From Hirundichthys speculiger (Eukaryota > Chordata > Actinopteri > Beloniformes > Exocoetidae), in assembly GCA_018398805.1 (NCBI GenBank), contig JAGFBZ010002245.1, positions 2,318,001 through 2,382,000 on the forward strand: a DNA stretch of 64,000 bases. The letters run 5' to 3'. The notes beneath the pieces were generated by a model. That model was not told the DNA's origin. It saw only the letters and a list, made by a program, of their open reading frames with translations, and searched no databases. The position numbers and the translations under genes are program-made. This document shows, in pieces, positions 34,901-46,098 of the stretch (position 1 is the first letter of the stretch; the number at the start of each line of letters is the position of its first letter).

Positions 34901-37900
34901 GATAAATACATCAGTGAGTTAACTGCTCTAACAGCTGAAGCATGAAACCTGTTTGATCATTTAAATGAAAGTTCCTATTGATCCACCAGCTGCAGAGTTA
35001 AAGGCTCTGTGCATTCCAGTTATACAAAAGAGTCAAAACTTTATGAGTAATTCTCTATCAGACACAAACATAGCAAGAAAAAGTCATTTTGAAATGTCTG
35101 GTGTAAAATAAACTATATTAATAGACAGCTTAGAATACTAAACTGAAGTTATTGTACACTGTAACCAATTTCTGTAATTTCTACAGTAAAAAACTACAGT
35201 ATCTACTTGTTTTATCATTTTACAAGGTATAACTGTATATTGCAATGCATTATGGGTCAAAAATAATTACAGTAACTTAAAGCAGCAGAAGTTTACAATA
35301 GCACATTGTAAAATTACAGGATGGTTTTGTTTCAATTGGTTCTGACTGTAAACGATACATATTACAGTTAAATACTGTTAGTATTTAACTATAATATGTA
35401 TCGTTTACAGTTAAATACTGTTAGTATTAAGGCGGTTTGAAAGAGGACGTTATGACGGACGCAGGAAAGAAAACCTCCACATCTACTCAATAAAGTGTAA
35501 GTAAGACGTTTTTACCCTACAAAAGTAAAATGTGACTCAAGTAGTAGGCATAACTTCTTGCAATTTAGTTACTCAGTAACGCATGTCATGTCTCGTCATG
35601 TTGCTGACAGGAACAAAAAAGAAAGTAACTTGAGAGGAGGAGAGAAAACTACAAAACCAGCATTTCGGTAAGAAGGATGCTTATTTCTTTGTGTGAGTGA
35701 CTGTATTTGACATTATTTTGTTTCATCTTGCTCGTGTTTTATAACGAATATACGGGCTGTGGGACTCAGACTGCACATGTCTAGCAAAAAAATACTTTAA
35801 GTTAAGCTAGTGCGAACTTCTGCATTAGCCCTGTCACCGGAATGCGAGGAAATGTAGCCTGTATGAAATATAATGAAACGATAGCAGCGGTATAATGGGT
35901 TTCTATCAAAATAAACTAGGGCTGTCAAAGTTAACGCAAATTCCTTTTAACGCTGCTATTTTTTTTTAAACTCGCGTTAACGCACGTTCTGTAATTGGCC
36001 TGATCAATAGTTTGAATCAGCAGCTGGAAATGAATCCGCGTGCATGTAAACAGGCTTGTCTGTGTGAGCGACTGGCTCAGTGCACAGAAACAGAAGTATC
36101 TGAGGAGGAAGATGAGAGAGTGATGATCGAGCTGCAGCTCCACCTGAAACCAGGTTGAAAGTAGAAATAAGTCTGAGCAGAGAGAGAGAGAGGAGTAAAT
36201 GGACAAATGTGTCGACTTGATATAAAAACATTTTATGGTCATGAATCATGTTATTAACGTACACGTCTGTGGTGCATGATTTTTTTATTCCAAGTCCAAT
36301 TTATGTACTTTAAAATTCTTAATTATTTCATGCCGATCAATCATAACAGGAGTGAGGAGAGAGGAGCTGCAGAGAGGAGGGAGGGAGGAAGAGAGGGAGG
36401 GGGAGCACGTGAAGTGCCAACCGATTAAAAAAACTTTACTGATGATGAATCCTGATGTTAGTGTCCAGTTCTGTGGTTTAAACACTACGATAAAAATATA
36501 GGCCTCTCTAAAGACCAGACTGACGCTGGTCTCCTCCACAAAGTGGTTTGTCACTGCGCTGTGTTTATTTTAAGTGATGATGAAGAGTCCAGACTGTCTC
36601 CTCTTCATCTCCTTGGTGTGTGTCTGTGTGCAGTTTGTTGTCTGCTGTGGTCTAAAACATCCTCACTGATGGAAACTGTCAGAGTGACAGTTTACATCAC
36701 ATTACTGCTGCATTAATACAAAAACATGAATATCACGCACCGTTTCCTCATGATATAGACTGAGCTGAATAGAGGTGACGATTTTTCTCATCAGAGGACA
36801 ATTACCGAAATAAACTATTATTAAGGATAATAATAGTAAATAATAAATAAATGCATATAAATAGTAGCCTTTTCCTAAATTTTAAATCTGAAGCCTGCAG
36901 TTCTATAGAAAGTTCAACTGACTTTTCTATTTAAGTTTTTAGTGTGTTAATATTAATTTGAGCAGGTCAGTATCATCTGTGTGACTTAGGTTGAGCTTTT
37001 CTTATGCTAAATGTAGTGCTTTTGAGAGGTTCTTTTGGTTAATATCCCTTTGATCCTTAGGTTCTTCCATCACAAAACAGGAGGGACCAGTGCAGATGAA
37101 GTTGAGCGCATCCTGGTCAAGTACAAACAAAGAACTTGACCATGGATCACATGCATCATGTGATCCATGCCCATGTGTGATTCTGCTGCTGATGGCCCAT
37201 TTCAAGGAGAAATCTGAGGGCCTCATTTTACAGGCCGATGTAAGTGTAAAATTATTATACTGTATGTTGAAGCTTCTGAAATTATATCAGTTTGATCATG
37301 TTACCCTCAACAGTTTGAGCTGAGGGTGATGATAATGCCTTCAATTCGAAATGGTGATAAAGTTTTCTGTTTATTTTTTCTTTGTCTTACAGGTGTTCTC
37401 AACAGCAGCTGACATTGAGGGAACAATGCTGCTTCCCGAGTCTCCAAGACTCATCATCTCAGGTGGTGTATTATTTTAGTCTGTTGAAATAGACCACTTG
37501 TATATAAATGACACATTAATTTAAAGGTTGAGGAGAGGAGGGGAGAGGAGAGGAGAGGTGTTTGGGGGTGTGTTTGTGTCATGGACTCGCGGTTCCACCA
37601 AGATGAGTGTTTTTTTTTTGTTTTGTTTTTTTGATGAGAGCTGTGACACTGGGACAGAGGTTCTGATCATGCAGGTTTTCAGCAGCGTGTGGAAGGAGAG
37701 GAGCCTCCACTCTCCCTGTATCAAGCTACAAGTCAAAACTCACAATTAGTCTAAAGTTGTTTATTGATTCTTCTCTGGGCTACTCTCTGATCAGAATGGC
37801 GTCCCTAGCAACGGTGTGTTTACAATTAGCAACTGCCTGGCAACCAACTGCAGGAATTGTGTTTCTGTTATTGTTGTTTGCCTATCTTGATCAATATATG

Positions 37901-40900
37901 GTGGTATTCTGGTAATTCTCCATATTCAACCTTTTACCCGTGGTTATGTTCCTGTGGAAGGCAACAGAAAGAACATGCATCTAAAAATGCCAGAAGAACA
38001 ATAAAAATCATATGTGTACAAAAAGTGCTGTGTACCAAAAGACACAAAGCAGACTCAGGTCCTTTGACACTGGTAATGTAATGGTGCACTTAGGTAATGT
38101 ATGGTTCACATAGGTAATGTAATGGTGCACATAGGTAATGTAATGGTGTCACATAGGTAATGTAATGGTGCATAGGTAAGTAATGGTTCAATAGGTAATG
38201 TAATGGTTCACATATTGTAATGGTGCACATAGGTAATGTAATGGTTCACATAGGTAATGTATGTGCATAGGTAATGTAATGGTGCACATAGGTAATGTAA
38301 TGGTGTCACATAGGTAATGTAATGGTGGCACATAGGTAATGTAATGGTTCACATAGGTAATGTAATGGTTCAATAGGTAATGTAATGGTGCACATAGGTA
38401 ATGTAATGGTTCACATAGGTAATGTAATGGTTCACATAGGTAAGTAATGGGCACATAGGTAAGTAATGGTTTCACAAGGTAAGTAATGGTGCACATAGGT
38501 AATGGTAATGGTTCACATAGGTAATGGTTCACATGGTAATGCACATAGGTAATGTAATGGTGTAATGGTTCACATAGGTAATGTAATGGTTCACATAGGT
38601 AATGTAATGGTTCACATAGGTAATGTAATGGTTGCACATAGGTAATGTAATGGTGCACATAGGTATGTAATGGTAATGGTGTTAAATGTAATGTAATGTG
38701 CATGTTGCCATCAATGTAATGCAATAGGTGTAATGGTGCACATGGTGGTGCACATGTTGCCATCAAAATGCACTGTGCATTTGTGGTTAAATGGTAAATG
38801 GTAAATGGACTGGACTTATATACCGCTTTATCAGCACCAAGGTGCCCTCAAAGCGGTTTACATTTTGGCCTCACATTCACCCATTCACGCACACATTCAC
38901 ACACTGATGGCCGAGGCTACCACGCAGGGTGCCACATGCTCACCAGGAGCAACTTGGGGTTCAGTATCTTGCTCAGGGATACTTCGACATGTAGCCAGGG
39001 GAGCATGGGAATTGAACCGGCAACTTTCCGGTACCGGACCACCCCAGGCCGTTAAGTGGAGGATGGGGTGTAAGCTGAAGGCATTTAAATCATTTGTCAT
39101 TATATTTGACATTTATATAATTTTAGGTTATGTAAGCTACTGGATGATATGAATTAACCACTGGGGATGAATAAAGTATTTTTTTTCCTTTCCTTCTTTC
39201 TAAGGTGATGTTCGCGTGGCAACAAAATTGGATGCTGAGCATTGAGGGGCATGTGGTTTGTGGTCCACACCTGAATGTTTGTGGCTGGATGGCAGCACTT
39301 TTCGCATGCTACTACATTTTCAACCTGGTGTACCAAACAGAGGCGGCAAGCACGCTGGAATTCATCCAAAGGTATGTGCTTGAAGGTGACACTAGGGAAA
39401 TATTATTTTGTTACATATTCCATTATAAATAACATATGGTCAGTGTTATTTTTATTCAACTCCCTGCATTTCCATTGTATTGCATTGCAAAGCCACTTTC
39501 TGCTTCAGTTTCATCAGCCCCTACTAACATTTCTATGTTTCCATATTCTGTCTTATAAACTGTTTAGTCTGTATACAACATTTATTGCACTTCTGCCCGT
39601 CCTGGGTGAGGGATCCTCCTTTTTTCCCTGGTAAAAAGGTTTCTGGGAGATTTTCCTCAGTCAGTGTGAGGGTCTAAGGGCAGAGGATGTTGTTATGATG
39701 CTATGTAAAGCCCTTTGAGGAAACTGTTTGTAAAAATGGGCTATACTAATAAATTGCCTTGCCTTGCACATGTGCAGTCAAAGCAAATATTGGTTTTGTA
39801 GTTTTGCATATTTGGGTTTTACTGTCTCTTGTAAACAATGCATTTCATTAAGTGTCCTTTTCTTCTGATTTTGTGACTTCAGATGCTTCATTGGGATCAA
39901 CCCAACCTCTGGCACCAAGACAATCAAGTGGATCGGACTCATGTTCTGCACTCTCAAAAGATTAATGGACTTTGAATGGCTTTTGAGTCTGTCGTAAAAG
40001 AAAGGGCATGGTACACTGTATTTCATTACATTTCAAAAGTAGTTCAAATATATGTTAAGTTTTTACATGTTACACGTTTGACTGTGTTGCTATTTGAGGT
40101 TTCATACACATCTGCTGTATTATACCTTAATAAAAGGTTTTGTTTTTGCAGCACTGACTCTTGTTTTATTTAACAGCAGAAGATAATCTAATGTAGTGTT
40201 GATACATTTTGGATTATCAGCAATCACAGTGCTTAATTTGCTAATTTGCTTAATTTGATCAACTGTAAAAACATTCTACAAAAAAATATTGTATTATGAA
40301 AACACAGCTATTTACTGGAACATTTAATTGCCAGGTAACACATGTAATTTGAATGGATTACAAGATAATGTTGTAAACTAAAAATACAATTAATGGTTGT
40401 TTCTAATATAAAATAACAACACATTACTGTAATTTATATACGGCAAAAACCTGTAAACAGTATCCAATAATATACTGTAATTATTTTTTACAGTAATTGA
40501 CAACAATTTTACAGCGCTTGATTGGCAACTTTTTTGCCTGTTATTTACTGTAAATTCTACAGGAAATTTGTTACAGTGTAATAAAGCCAACCCCTGGTCC
40601 AGCACACACCTTGAGCAGGTTGTGTCCGACCCGGAACGGCAGATCGGGGTCGGTCTTTATCCCGGGAGCGACCACTCCGGTCCCGTATCCATGCTGCGCC
40701 ACCACGAACGGGTTATCGATGGTGATCCAGTACTTGACGTCATCTCCAAACGCGTGGAAGCAGAAATCTGCGTAATCCTTGAAAATGTCCACGAGCTCCG
40801 GGTTGCTCCAGCCGCCCAGGCTCTGCTGGAGGTGGTCCGGCAGGTCCCAGTGGTAGAGCGACACCAGCGGCTGGACCCGGATCTCCTTCAGCTTCCTGAT

Positions 40901-41326
40901 GAGCGTCCGGTAGTAGTTGGTGCCGATTTCGTTGTAGCTCCCGCGCGTGCCGTTGGGAAATATCCTGGACCAGGACAGGGAGAACCGGTAGTGGCTGACC
41001 CCCAGCTGCCTGATGGCCCGGATGTCCGCGTGGATGTTGTGGTAGCTGTCGCTGCCCACGTCCCCGGTGGCCAAGCGGTTACCGCCGCGCGTAAAAGTGT
41101 CCCAGATGGAGAGCCCCTTGCCGTCCTTCTCAAAGGCCCCCTCCACCTGATACGCCGCGGTGCCCACCGCCCAGATGAAGTCTTTGGGGAACGTGTCATA
41201 GAGGAAAGCCTTGTCGCCCGGATAGGGCAGCTTACTGAAGTGTCCCCACGTTTTCAGACCCGCGCGCGGCTTTGGCGCCGCGGGGCTGAAGGCCAGAAAG
41301 GTCAAGAGGGCGAGAAAAACCCTCAT
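26954..41326 (-). CDS. kl: Klotho (alpha-klotho), 12 exons, frame inconsistencies in exons 3/4 and 6
   Basis: Klotho is a single-pass membrane protein with two glycosidase-family-1-like domains and acts as FGF23 co-receptor. Exons: 41326-40610, 34191-33761, 33683-33604, 33501-33338, 32871-32766, 31775-31625, 30333-30098, 29583-29388, 28935-28757, 28171-28064, 27927-27623, 27288-26954. Signal peptide [18 protein letters not shown]; an in-frame Met at 41512 is rejected as start because it would bury it. KL1 has [23 protein letters not shown] (Asn at acid/base site) and VQSGW (nucleophile Glu lost); KL2 begins [12 protein letters not shown], has TLNEPNDE (acid/base Glu kept) and VMANGV (nucleophile lost). 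A hydrophobic segment ([17 protein letters not shown]) and tail KRHKDSY end it. Frame problems: one base short at the exon 3/4 join, one surplus near 33485, one near 33430, one near 31695. Corrected length about 1001 aa (human 1012). Identity as kl rather than klb rests on the tail and pds5b neighbourhood. Confidence 0.88.
28989..29354. mobile_element. MITE with 28-bp inverted ends in kl intron 8
   Basis: Left end cagtcatagaaaaaattatt and right end aataattttttccatgactg are inverted copies, and acctggtac / gtaccaggc and ttcattttaat / attaaaatgaa pairs continue the symmetry inwards. TA follows the right end. This fits a Tc1/mariner-type MITE of 366 bp common in fish. Confidence 0.8.
29634..29735. 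repeat. ccatccatccat-type dispersed repeat
   Basis: tccatccatccatccatc, then cttaatcctctgcaggg and ccaccctggacaggtcaccag match the well-known fish repeat that ends in 'tacaccctggacaggtcgccagt'. It lies in kl intron 7. Confidence 0.6.
31961..31993. repeat. Uninterrupted run of 33 C
   Basis: Thirty-three consecutive C in kl intron 5 (G run on the coding strand). Such a tract can fold as a G-quadruplex in the kl pre-mRNA and is also a typical place for sequencing length errors. Confidence 0.95.
32299..32765. repeat. 20-bp minisatellite, about 23 copies, at kl exon 5 donor
   Basis: Units of 20 bp (cacagtcctcccaccatgtc and variants) alternate between accatgt and agcatgt forms, hinting at a 40-bp higher-order unit. 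A few units have 1-3-bp indels. In kl sense the unit is G-rich (gtgggaggactgggg). The array starts about six bases after the exon 5 splice donor at 32766. It gives long open frames on both strands (up to 251 codons), which are artefacts of a unit lacking stops. Confidence 0.95.
34192..34345. repeat. (GA)n/(GGGA)n purine tract at kl exon 2 acceptor
   Basis: About 150 bases of almost pure G and A on the plus strand. In kl sense it is a (CT)n tract that directly precedes the AG of exon 2, so it serves as an unusually long polypyrimidine tract. Confidence 0.95.
35348..35408. repeat. 61-bp hairpin, 29-bp arms with one mismatch
   Basis: Arms 35348-35376 and 35380-35408 pair with one mismatch around gtt. 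The outer part of the right arm is followed by another copy of the inner words (agttaaatactgttagtatt). Confidence 0.85.
35917..36160. repeat. Nested fish repeat starting agggctgtcaaagttaacg
   Basis: gctgtcaaagttaacgc followed by cgcgttaacgcacg is the typical start of a dispersed teleost hAT-type element. The opposite-end type (aacgtgttaacttgtccagcc) appears at 2930-2957. It is nested within the 5.4-kb element. Confidence 0.45.
38080..38770. repeat. About 22-bp satellite array (cacataggtaatgtaatggt)
   Basis: About 28 units of caca taggtaatgtaatggt with variable linkers (tt, g, gt) and frequent small deletions. The His/Tyr/Leu-rich minus-strand frame across it is an artefact. Confidence 0.92.
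38795..39060. repeat. Dispersed fish repeat (tggactggacttatataccgc ... cattcacacactgatgg)
   Basis: The run from atggactggacttatatacc through tcacattcacccattcacgc, cttgctcagggatacttcgac and gggaattgaaccggcaac follows a very common teleost repeat. It is nested in the 5.4-kb element next to the satellite. Confidence 0.6.
39600..39770 (+). repeat. L2-type LINE 3' tail
   Basis: gagggatcctccttttttccc, ggtctaagggcagaggatg, taaagccctttgaggaa and a final aaattgccttgccttg match the conserved 3' untranslated tail of fish L2-like LINEs. The coding part is absent. Confidence 0.6.
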
Positions 41327-42479
41327 GGTTCCCGTCTCTCCCGGCCTCGGTTGTCCAGTTGTACCTTCACTTAACCATGCTTGGAGGCTTTGGGTGACTA
41401 AACAGATGACTGCTGAGCTCAGCCAGTCAGCTGTGAACTCACCACAAAACCTGTCAATGATTAACCAGAGCACCTGACGCACGAAGGTCTCCAGGCACAG
41501 CACGATGTTCACAGCCCCAAATGATCAGGAACACACCAGTAATAACTTAAAGAGATGGATTAGCCATTAAACTAATTGATTTAGTTCCAAATTAGAATTT
41601 TAACTGAATTTGATCTTCCATCTTTCAGCACAGAGGAGTGACCCAGGTGTGACCCGGAGCAACAGCGCCTTTTAACACTAATCTAACGCCCTCATGTAGG
41701 CAGATAATCTCATAACTGTTTTAATGCAACATGTCAAGACCACCAGGAGCCCATTTCTCACTGGATCAAGTTCAGGGAGGCCTGAGGAATATAAATGCAC
41801 CCTGCCTTCACATTACTGCTTTATCTTCCTGCTTCAGCTGGTTGCTTGGAAACTCTGAAACTCTCTCACTGCTGACCGCCTCCATCCATCCAGACACGAG
41901 CACGTGCTTGAATATCTGAGAGGAGGGCCAGTGTCTTCAGGAAGGTCTGTGCTGCAATAAGAAGCTGGTATTTTCAGGCAAGAAAATGTCGTTTTCCAGA
42001 CCGAACACTGATATATTGAACGGATTGGAGTCCTGACTTTGAATGAGGATGTAATGACGGTGTTCAGTTTTTAAAAAAGATCAACTCCTTGATACATTTC
42101 TAAAGGCAAAAATTTTTGTCCCTAAATTGATTGACAGAAGATTTTGGACTCTGTCAAACATAGACGTCTACACTGTAACCTTTTCCCCTTTAAGGTATGA
42201 GAGCTCCAATAATGTAATAATAATAATGAATAATGAAATTGTAAACAAACTTTCAATTTCAGTATTGTTTCTTTTCTGAAGATAAAGTAAGAATACTATT
42301 AACTTCAGTTCAAATATAGAATAAGTGATATACTGGTGTCTAGACATTCATAGTATTAAAAATGATTTAAAAAAAAACCAAAAAGGACAATTAACCACAA
42401 CCATGGCATAAAAGAAATAATCTTTTAAAATGAGCTGTAAAACTGTAAAAGCTCTGATGTTGTGTAAGATGTAAATACA

Positions 42480-43400
42480 CAACATTGTGACTTGCAATAT
42501 GATCTCCTAAACCCATATTTTCTTTCAGAAATCATTTAATAGCAGCACTGTCTCAAAAAAAAAAAAAAAAGAAGAGGCATTGGGAACAAAAGGCTGGAAA
42601 AGTAAGTGGTCATAAACGGAAATACTTGGATGAATATCTCACAGCTGATTAGGCTGATTGGTTATAAAAAGAGCATCTTAGAGAATCAGAGACTCATCAA
42701 AGGGAAAAACTGACAAAGGTTCACCAATCTACCAAAAACTGTGTCTAAAATCGTAAAACAATACTAGAATAATTTGGCTCTGGATATAATTGCAGAGATT
42801 TTGTATATCTCATCATGTCCTGTACATAATATCAAAAGATTCAAAAAATCTGGAGAAGCCTTATTGTTCATGGAACAAGGCTGGAAAATATGAAAACGCC
42901 CCTGTTCCCCAGACTCTCAGCTGATATTAAAATCAAACCAGGCGTGATTCTGGAGTTCCTGGGCTCAGGAACACTTCTGGAAATCTCTGCTTAAAACACA
43001 GTTTGCTGTGCCACCCAGAAATTCAGGTTAAAGCTCTATCAAGCAAAAGAAGCGTCAACATGATCCATAAAATCTTTTCTGGGCCAAAGCTCATTTAAAA
43101 TGAACGTGAGACAAAGTGAAACCTGAAATTCGTTATCAGAAACCATCTTACTCTGTTGGGGAAAGAGCATCCAGCTTGTTATCAGCACTCAGCAACTGCA
43201 TTATGCTTCCAGTATGAAAGTATGGATCATAACAACTGGAAAAAAAGACCACATCATGAAACTAAAGTACAACAAATAAGGCCCAGAAAACTGTTGAGCA
43301 GCACCAGTCCTATATCAGATATTACTGGAATAACAATCATTTTACAGAACTCCAGCAATGAAGAAAGAAGACTGTTAGTCTGTTAAAGACAACGGCAGCG
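42480..43400 (+). mobile_element. Degenerate Tc1-like relic, second copy of the 8920-9765 family
   Basis: ctcctaaacccatattttct, gttcaccaatctaccaaaaactg, gattttgtatatctcatcatg, gaacatgatcc-like wording (caacatgatccataaaatc), gcatccagcttgttatcagcac follow the same order as the copy in akt2-like intron 8. No open transposase remains. Confidence 0.5.
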
Positions 43401-43629
43401 TGGCATTCAGTTACTGAGCTCATTTATTCTGCAATAAAACGGCTGTCAAGCAGGTCGGCCTTTATTTAAGGACAAAGGCACTGCTAATGTGCATGTTGGT
43501 TCTAGTGAATTTATCTCTTAAAATCAGAGTAAAATGGTTGTTCCAGACGATGTTCAGAAGATTAAAAAGTTGATTGGAGAGGGAAAATAATAGACTGCTC
43601 ATCTGAAATGATTGATCACATACAAGGGA

Positions 43630-43790
43630 TCGTACATCACTCTGAATCCATCCATCCTGGACCCTGATCCAATAGAAGACTTGTGGGGTGACTTCAAAAA
43701 TGCTGTTTCTGAGGCAAAACCAAAAACTGCAGAGGAATTGTGGGATGTAGGTCCAGTGATCCTGGACTGGAATACCTGCTCAGACTCCAA
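43630..43790 (+). mobile_element. Short Tc1-like transposase fragment
   Basis: The frame reads LDPDPIEDLWGDFKNAVSEAKPKTAEELWD, the end of the catalytic domain (DPIExLW). The same family as 12255-12760. Fragment only. Confidence 0.6.
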
Positions 43791-46098
43791 CCCAGATGTG
43801 AAGCAGTTCTCAGAAACGGTGCTACTAAATATTAGTTCAGTGATTCACAGGAAAGATAAATCTTCCAGCATTTCTCAGTTTATACAGAAAGTATTTGAGT
43901 TTGTAAAGACAAATGCAGACACTGTTTTTTTTTTTACAGGCTGATATTCCCTTTTCTTCACCTACTGTAAAGTAATAACACATTTGATACATTTTTCTTC
44001 ATGGTTTGATCTGTAATAGAATATCTAATGTTCCCAATGCATTTTTATGTTTATAAAATAAAGCTGTTATAAGGATTTTGAGCTTTACTCACTTTTTTAA
44101 ACACACTGCTGTTGATTTGAACACAACTGTAGCTGTACTGTTGTTAAAAGGATTTGCTACACCGGTAAACACCGTTAAACACCGCTCTACCTGTCCCAAC
44201 GGTTTTAAAAATGTGTTGCTGTCATCACATTCAAAATGACTTTTTCATAAGATGGTACATTTCCTCAGTTTAAACATTTTTCTATGGTCTATTGTGAATA
44301 AAATATGAGCCCATGAGAATTAGCAAGTAATTGCATTGTATTTATTTCTATTTTACATAGCATGCCTTCTTTTGAATTGGGGGTTGTGTCATTTTTGACT
44401 GTCAGCTACTACAGCAATTAAACAACAACCTGATGCTCTGAGAAGATAATAGTCAGAAATTGTTAAGAGTTCATGCAAAGTGAGTGTTTCAGGATTAAGC
44501 CGTCTCCAGCAGAAATGCAGATTACTGAGTGATGAAGGTTGAAGAATAGTGAGAGAACATTTTTCAGGTAACATTTTCTTGTCAGGATTCAAACCTTTTT
44601 TTTTTTTTTTTGTCTGATCCATTATGTAGCCCCAACATCTTACAGACCCAACTCAGCCAAATGAAATCAACTATTAAATGCCATGTAGTTGTCACTTCTC
44701 AGCCATCTCCAAATGACAGATGTGAGGAGTGCGGCCTTGTTTCCACGTCCAGTCACGGATCAGAACATGGAGTTTGAGTGTTTTTCCATTGTGTGGGGCC
44801 CTATTGGAAAGCTTGAGCACAAACATGGTGCTACGTTCCTCTTTTTTTCAGTGTAGGAAGAATGCAGTTGAAGGATGCCTAGCAACCTGAGAGCACAGTG
44901 ACTGCACTATATGGACACACTGCAAATATTGTAAAAAGAGCTATTAGTCAGAACACTTGCCCATTGTTGCTAACATCTGAACTTAGAAAAATATAACACC
45001 CTTAAGGCCTTAAACATTTTGTTTCCCAACATGAAGTGCATGCTGGGTAATGAGAATCACCTATTACAGACCAGAAAGCTTTCCTTCTGCTGAGCTATGA
45101 GGTTCCAAAATGTTATGAGGTTGTCATGTCCTTTTTTTTTTTTTTTAAGCCTAATAAAACAAGTAATGCATTAAGCTGTTAAGACTCAACAACTATTAAT
45201 AACACACTTTGGTAACTTCCTGCTGTTAGACCCTCTGTTCAGTTTACATAACACTTAAGTAAATTGTCATAACTGAATCTGATTGGGAAATCCAGGACTT
45301 CGATGTGAAATAAAGAGAAATCGATCAAGTCATGTTTTATAGAGAATTATATTGATACAACGGAGGATCTGACTGGATGGATGTGAAGCCAAGTTTATCA
45401 GCAGTGAAACACGACAACCACAGCTGCTCATGACTTCCTTCTACCAGTGAATACAAACCTAGAAATTAAACGCACACTACAATAATATCCAGAGGCAACT
45501 CTACATTTGGACAGTTTTCTGACATTGAAGTATTCAATACATGGTGTAAAAAAAAAAAAGTATTAATATACAGAACTGTAAACAAAAACGTATTTTCATT
45601 GAATGTAAAATGACAATGATGTCACAAAGAAAAAAAAAGGTTAATCTCTGTTTTTAAAAGTAGGACACAACTTTCATAAGCAATATTGCTTTATGGGAGC
45701 ACTTTAATAATATCAGTGGGAAAAGGCTTTACAGCATCGCCCCATCAGCATCAAACACAACAACAGAACATGAAACAAGACATTAGAGACTATTTACAAA
45801 GGTGTTTTTTTTTGTTTTTGTTTTTTTTTCTGGGTAAAATGATTTCTACTTAATGTGGCGAACATCATCACAATGCAACACAAAAGCAACAGCCCACAAC
45901 TGATGATGCGGATGTTCTGATGTCGTGTGCATGTGGTAAATGCAAGTGTGTAACTTGATGTAACAGTAGGAACGACGGCATATGAAAAGTTTAAAAAGTT
46001 CAATGTCCATATTTTCTTTCCTGCATCATTCCTCCTCAACGCTTGAGGAGACATGCTGCTTTCGTTTCTCCTCCAATGTCTTTATTTTTATTTTTAGC

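Larger units (their letters stand above)
37090..39973 (+). pseudogene. Degraded spliced gene carried by the 5.4-kb element
   Basis: Exon-like pieces with splice signals lie in order on the plus strand: a frame ending [22 protein letters not shown] near 37224; 37394-37462 ([17 protein letters not shown], acceptor ttacag, donor gtggtg); about 39205-39371 ([33 protein letters not shown], donor gtatgt); and 39886-39998 ([22 protein letters not shown], stop). The phrase pattern xxFNLxYxxEAxxTLEFIQR-C-xxGINPxxGTK is one I know from many unnamed proteins in fish genomes. Gaps and an unclear upstream part indicate decay. Function unknown. Confidence 0.5.
35157..40578. mobile_element. 5.4-kb TA-flanked inverted-repeat DNA element in kl intron 1
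   Basis: Left end cactgtaaccaatttctgta and right end (reverse complement) cactgtaacaaatttcctgt are matching inverted termini, each flanked by TA (35155-35156 and 40579-40580). Further inside both ends are rich in acagtaaa/tttactgt words. The element holds a degraded spliced gene (37090-39973), a 61-bp hairpin, nested repeats and a satellite array. Its right end stops about 30 bases from the exon 1 donor of kl. It belongs to a repeat type whose 'cactgtaa...ttacagtg' ends are frequent in fish; the superfamily is not certain. Confidence 0.75.
41327..46098. other. Intergenic region between pds5b and kl, no coding sequence
   Basis: Both neighbours are on the minus strand, so the right part (towards 46098) should hold the pds5b 3' untranslated region and the left part (just right of 41326) the kl promoter. 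The kl side has cgcgcgcgg words within exon 1 but no TATA box that I can place. The middle holds Tc1-like debris (42480-43790). No exon is seen. Confidence 0.5.

Noticed and set aside
38188..38766. 192-codon minus-strand frame rich in His, Tyr, Leu
   Set aside because: Product of the 22-bp satellite; no non-repeat sequence in it.
40568..41374. 268-codon plus-strand frame
   Set aside because: Shadow of the GC-rich kl exon 1 on the opposite strand; no domain, and the klotho frame explains the conservation.
41327..41512. Upstream in-frame Met extending klotho by 62 residues
   Set aside because: It would place the hydrophobic signal peptide inside the protein; the Met at 41326 directly starts the signal peptide.
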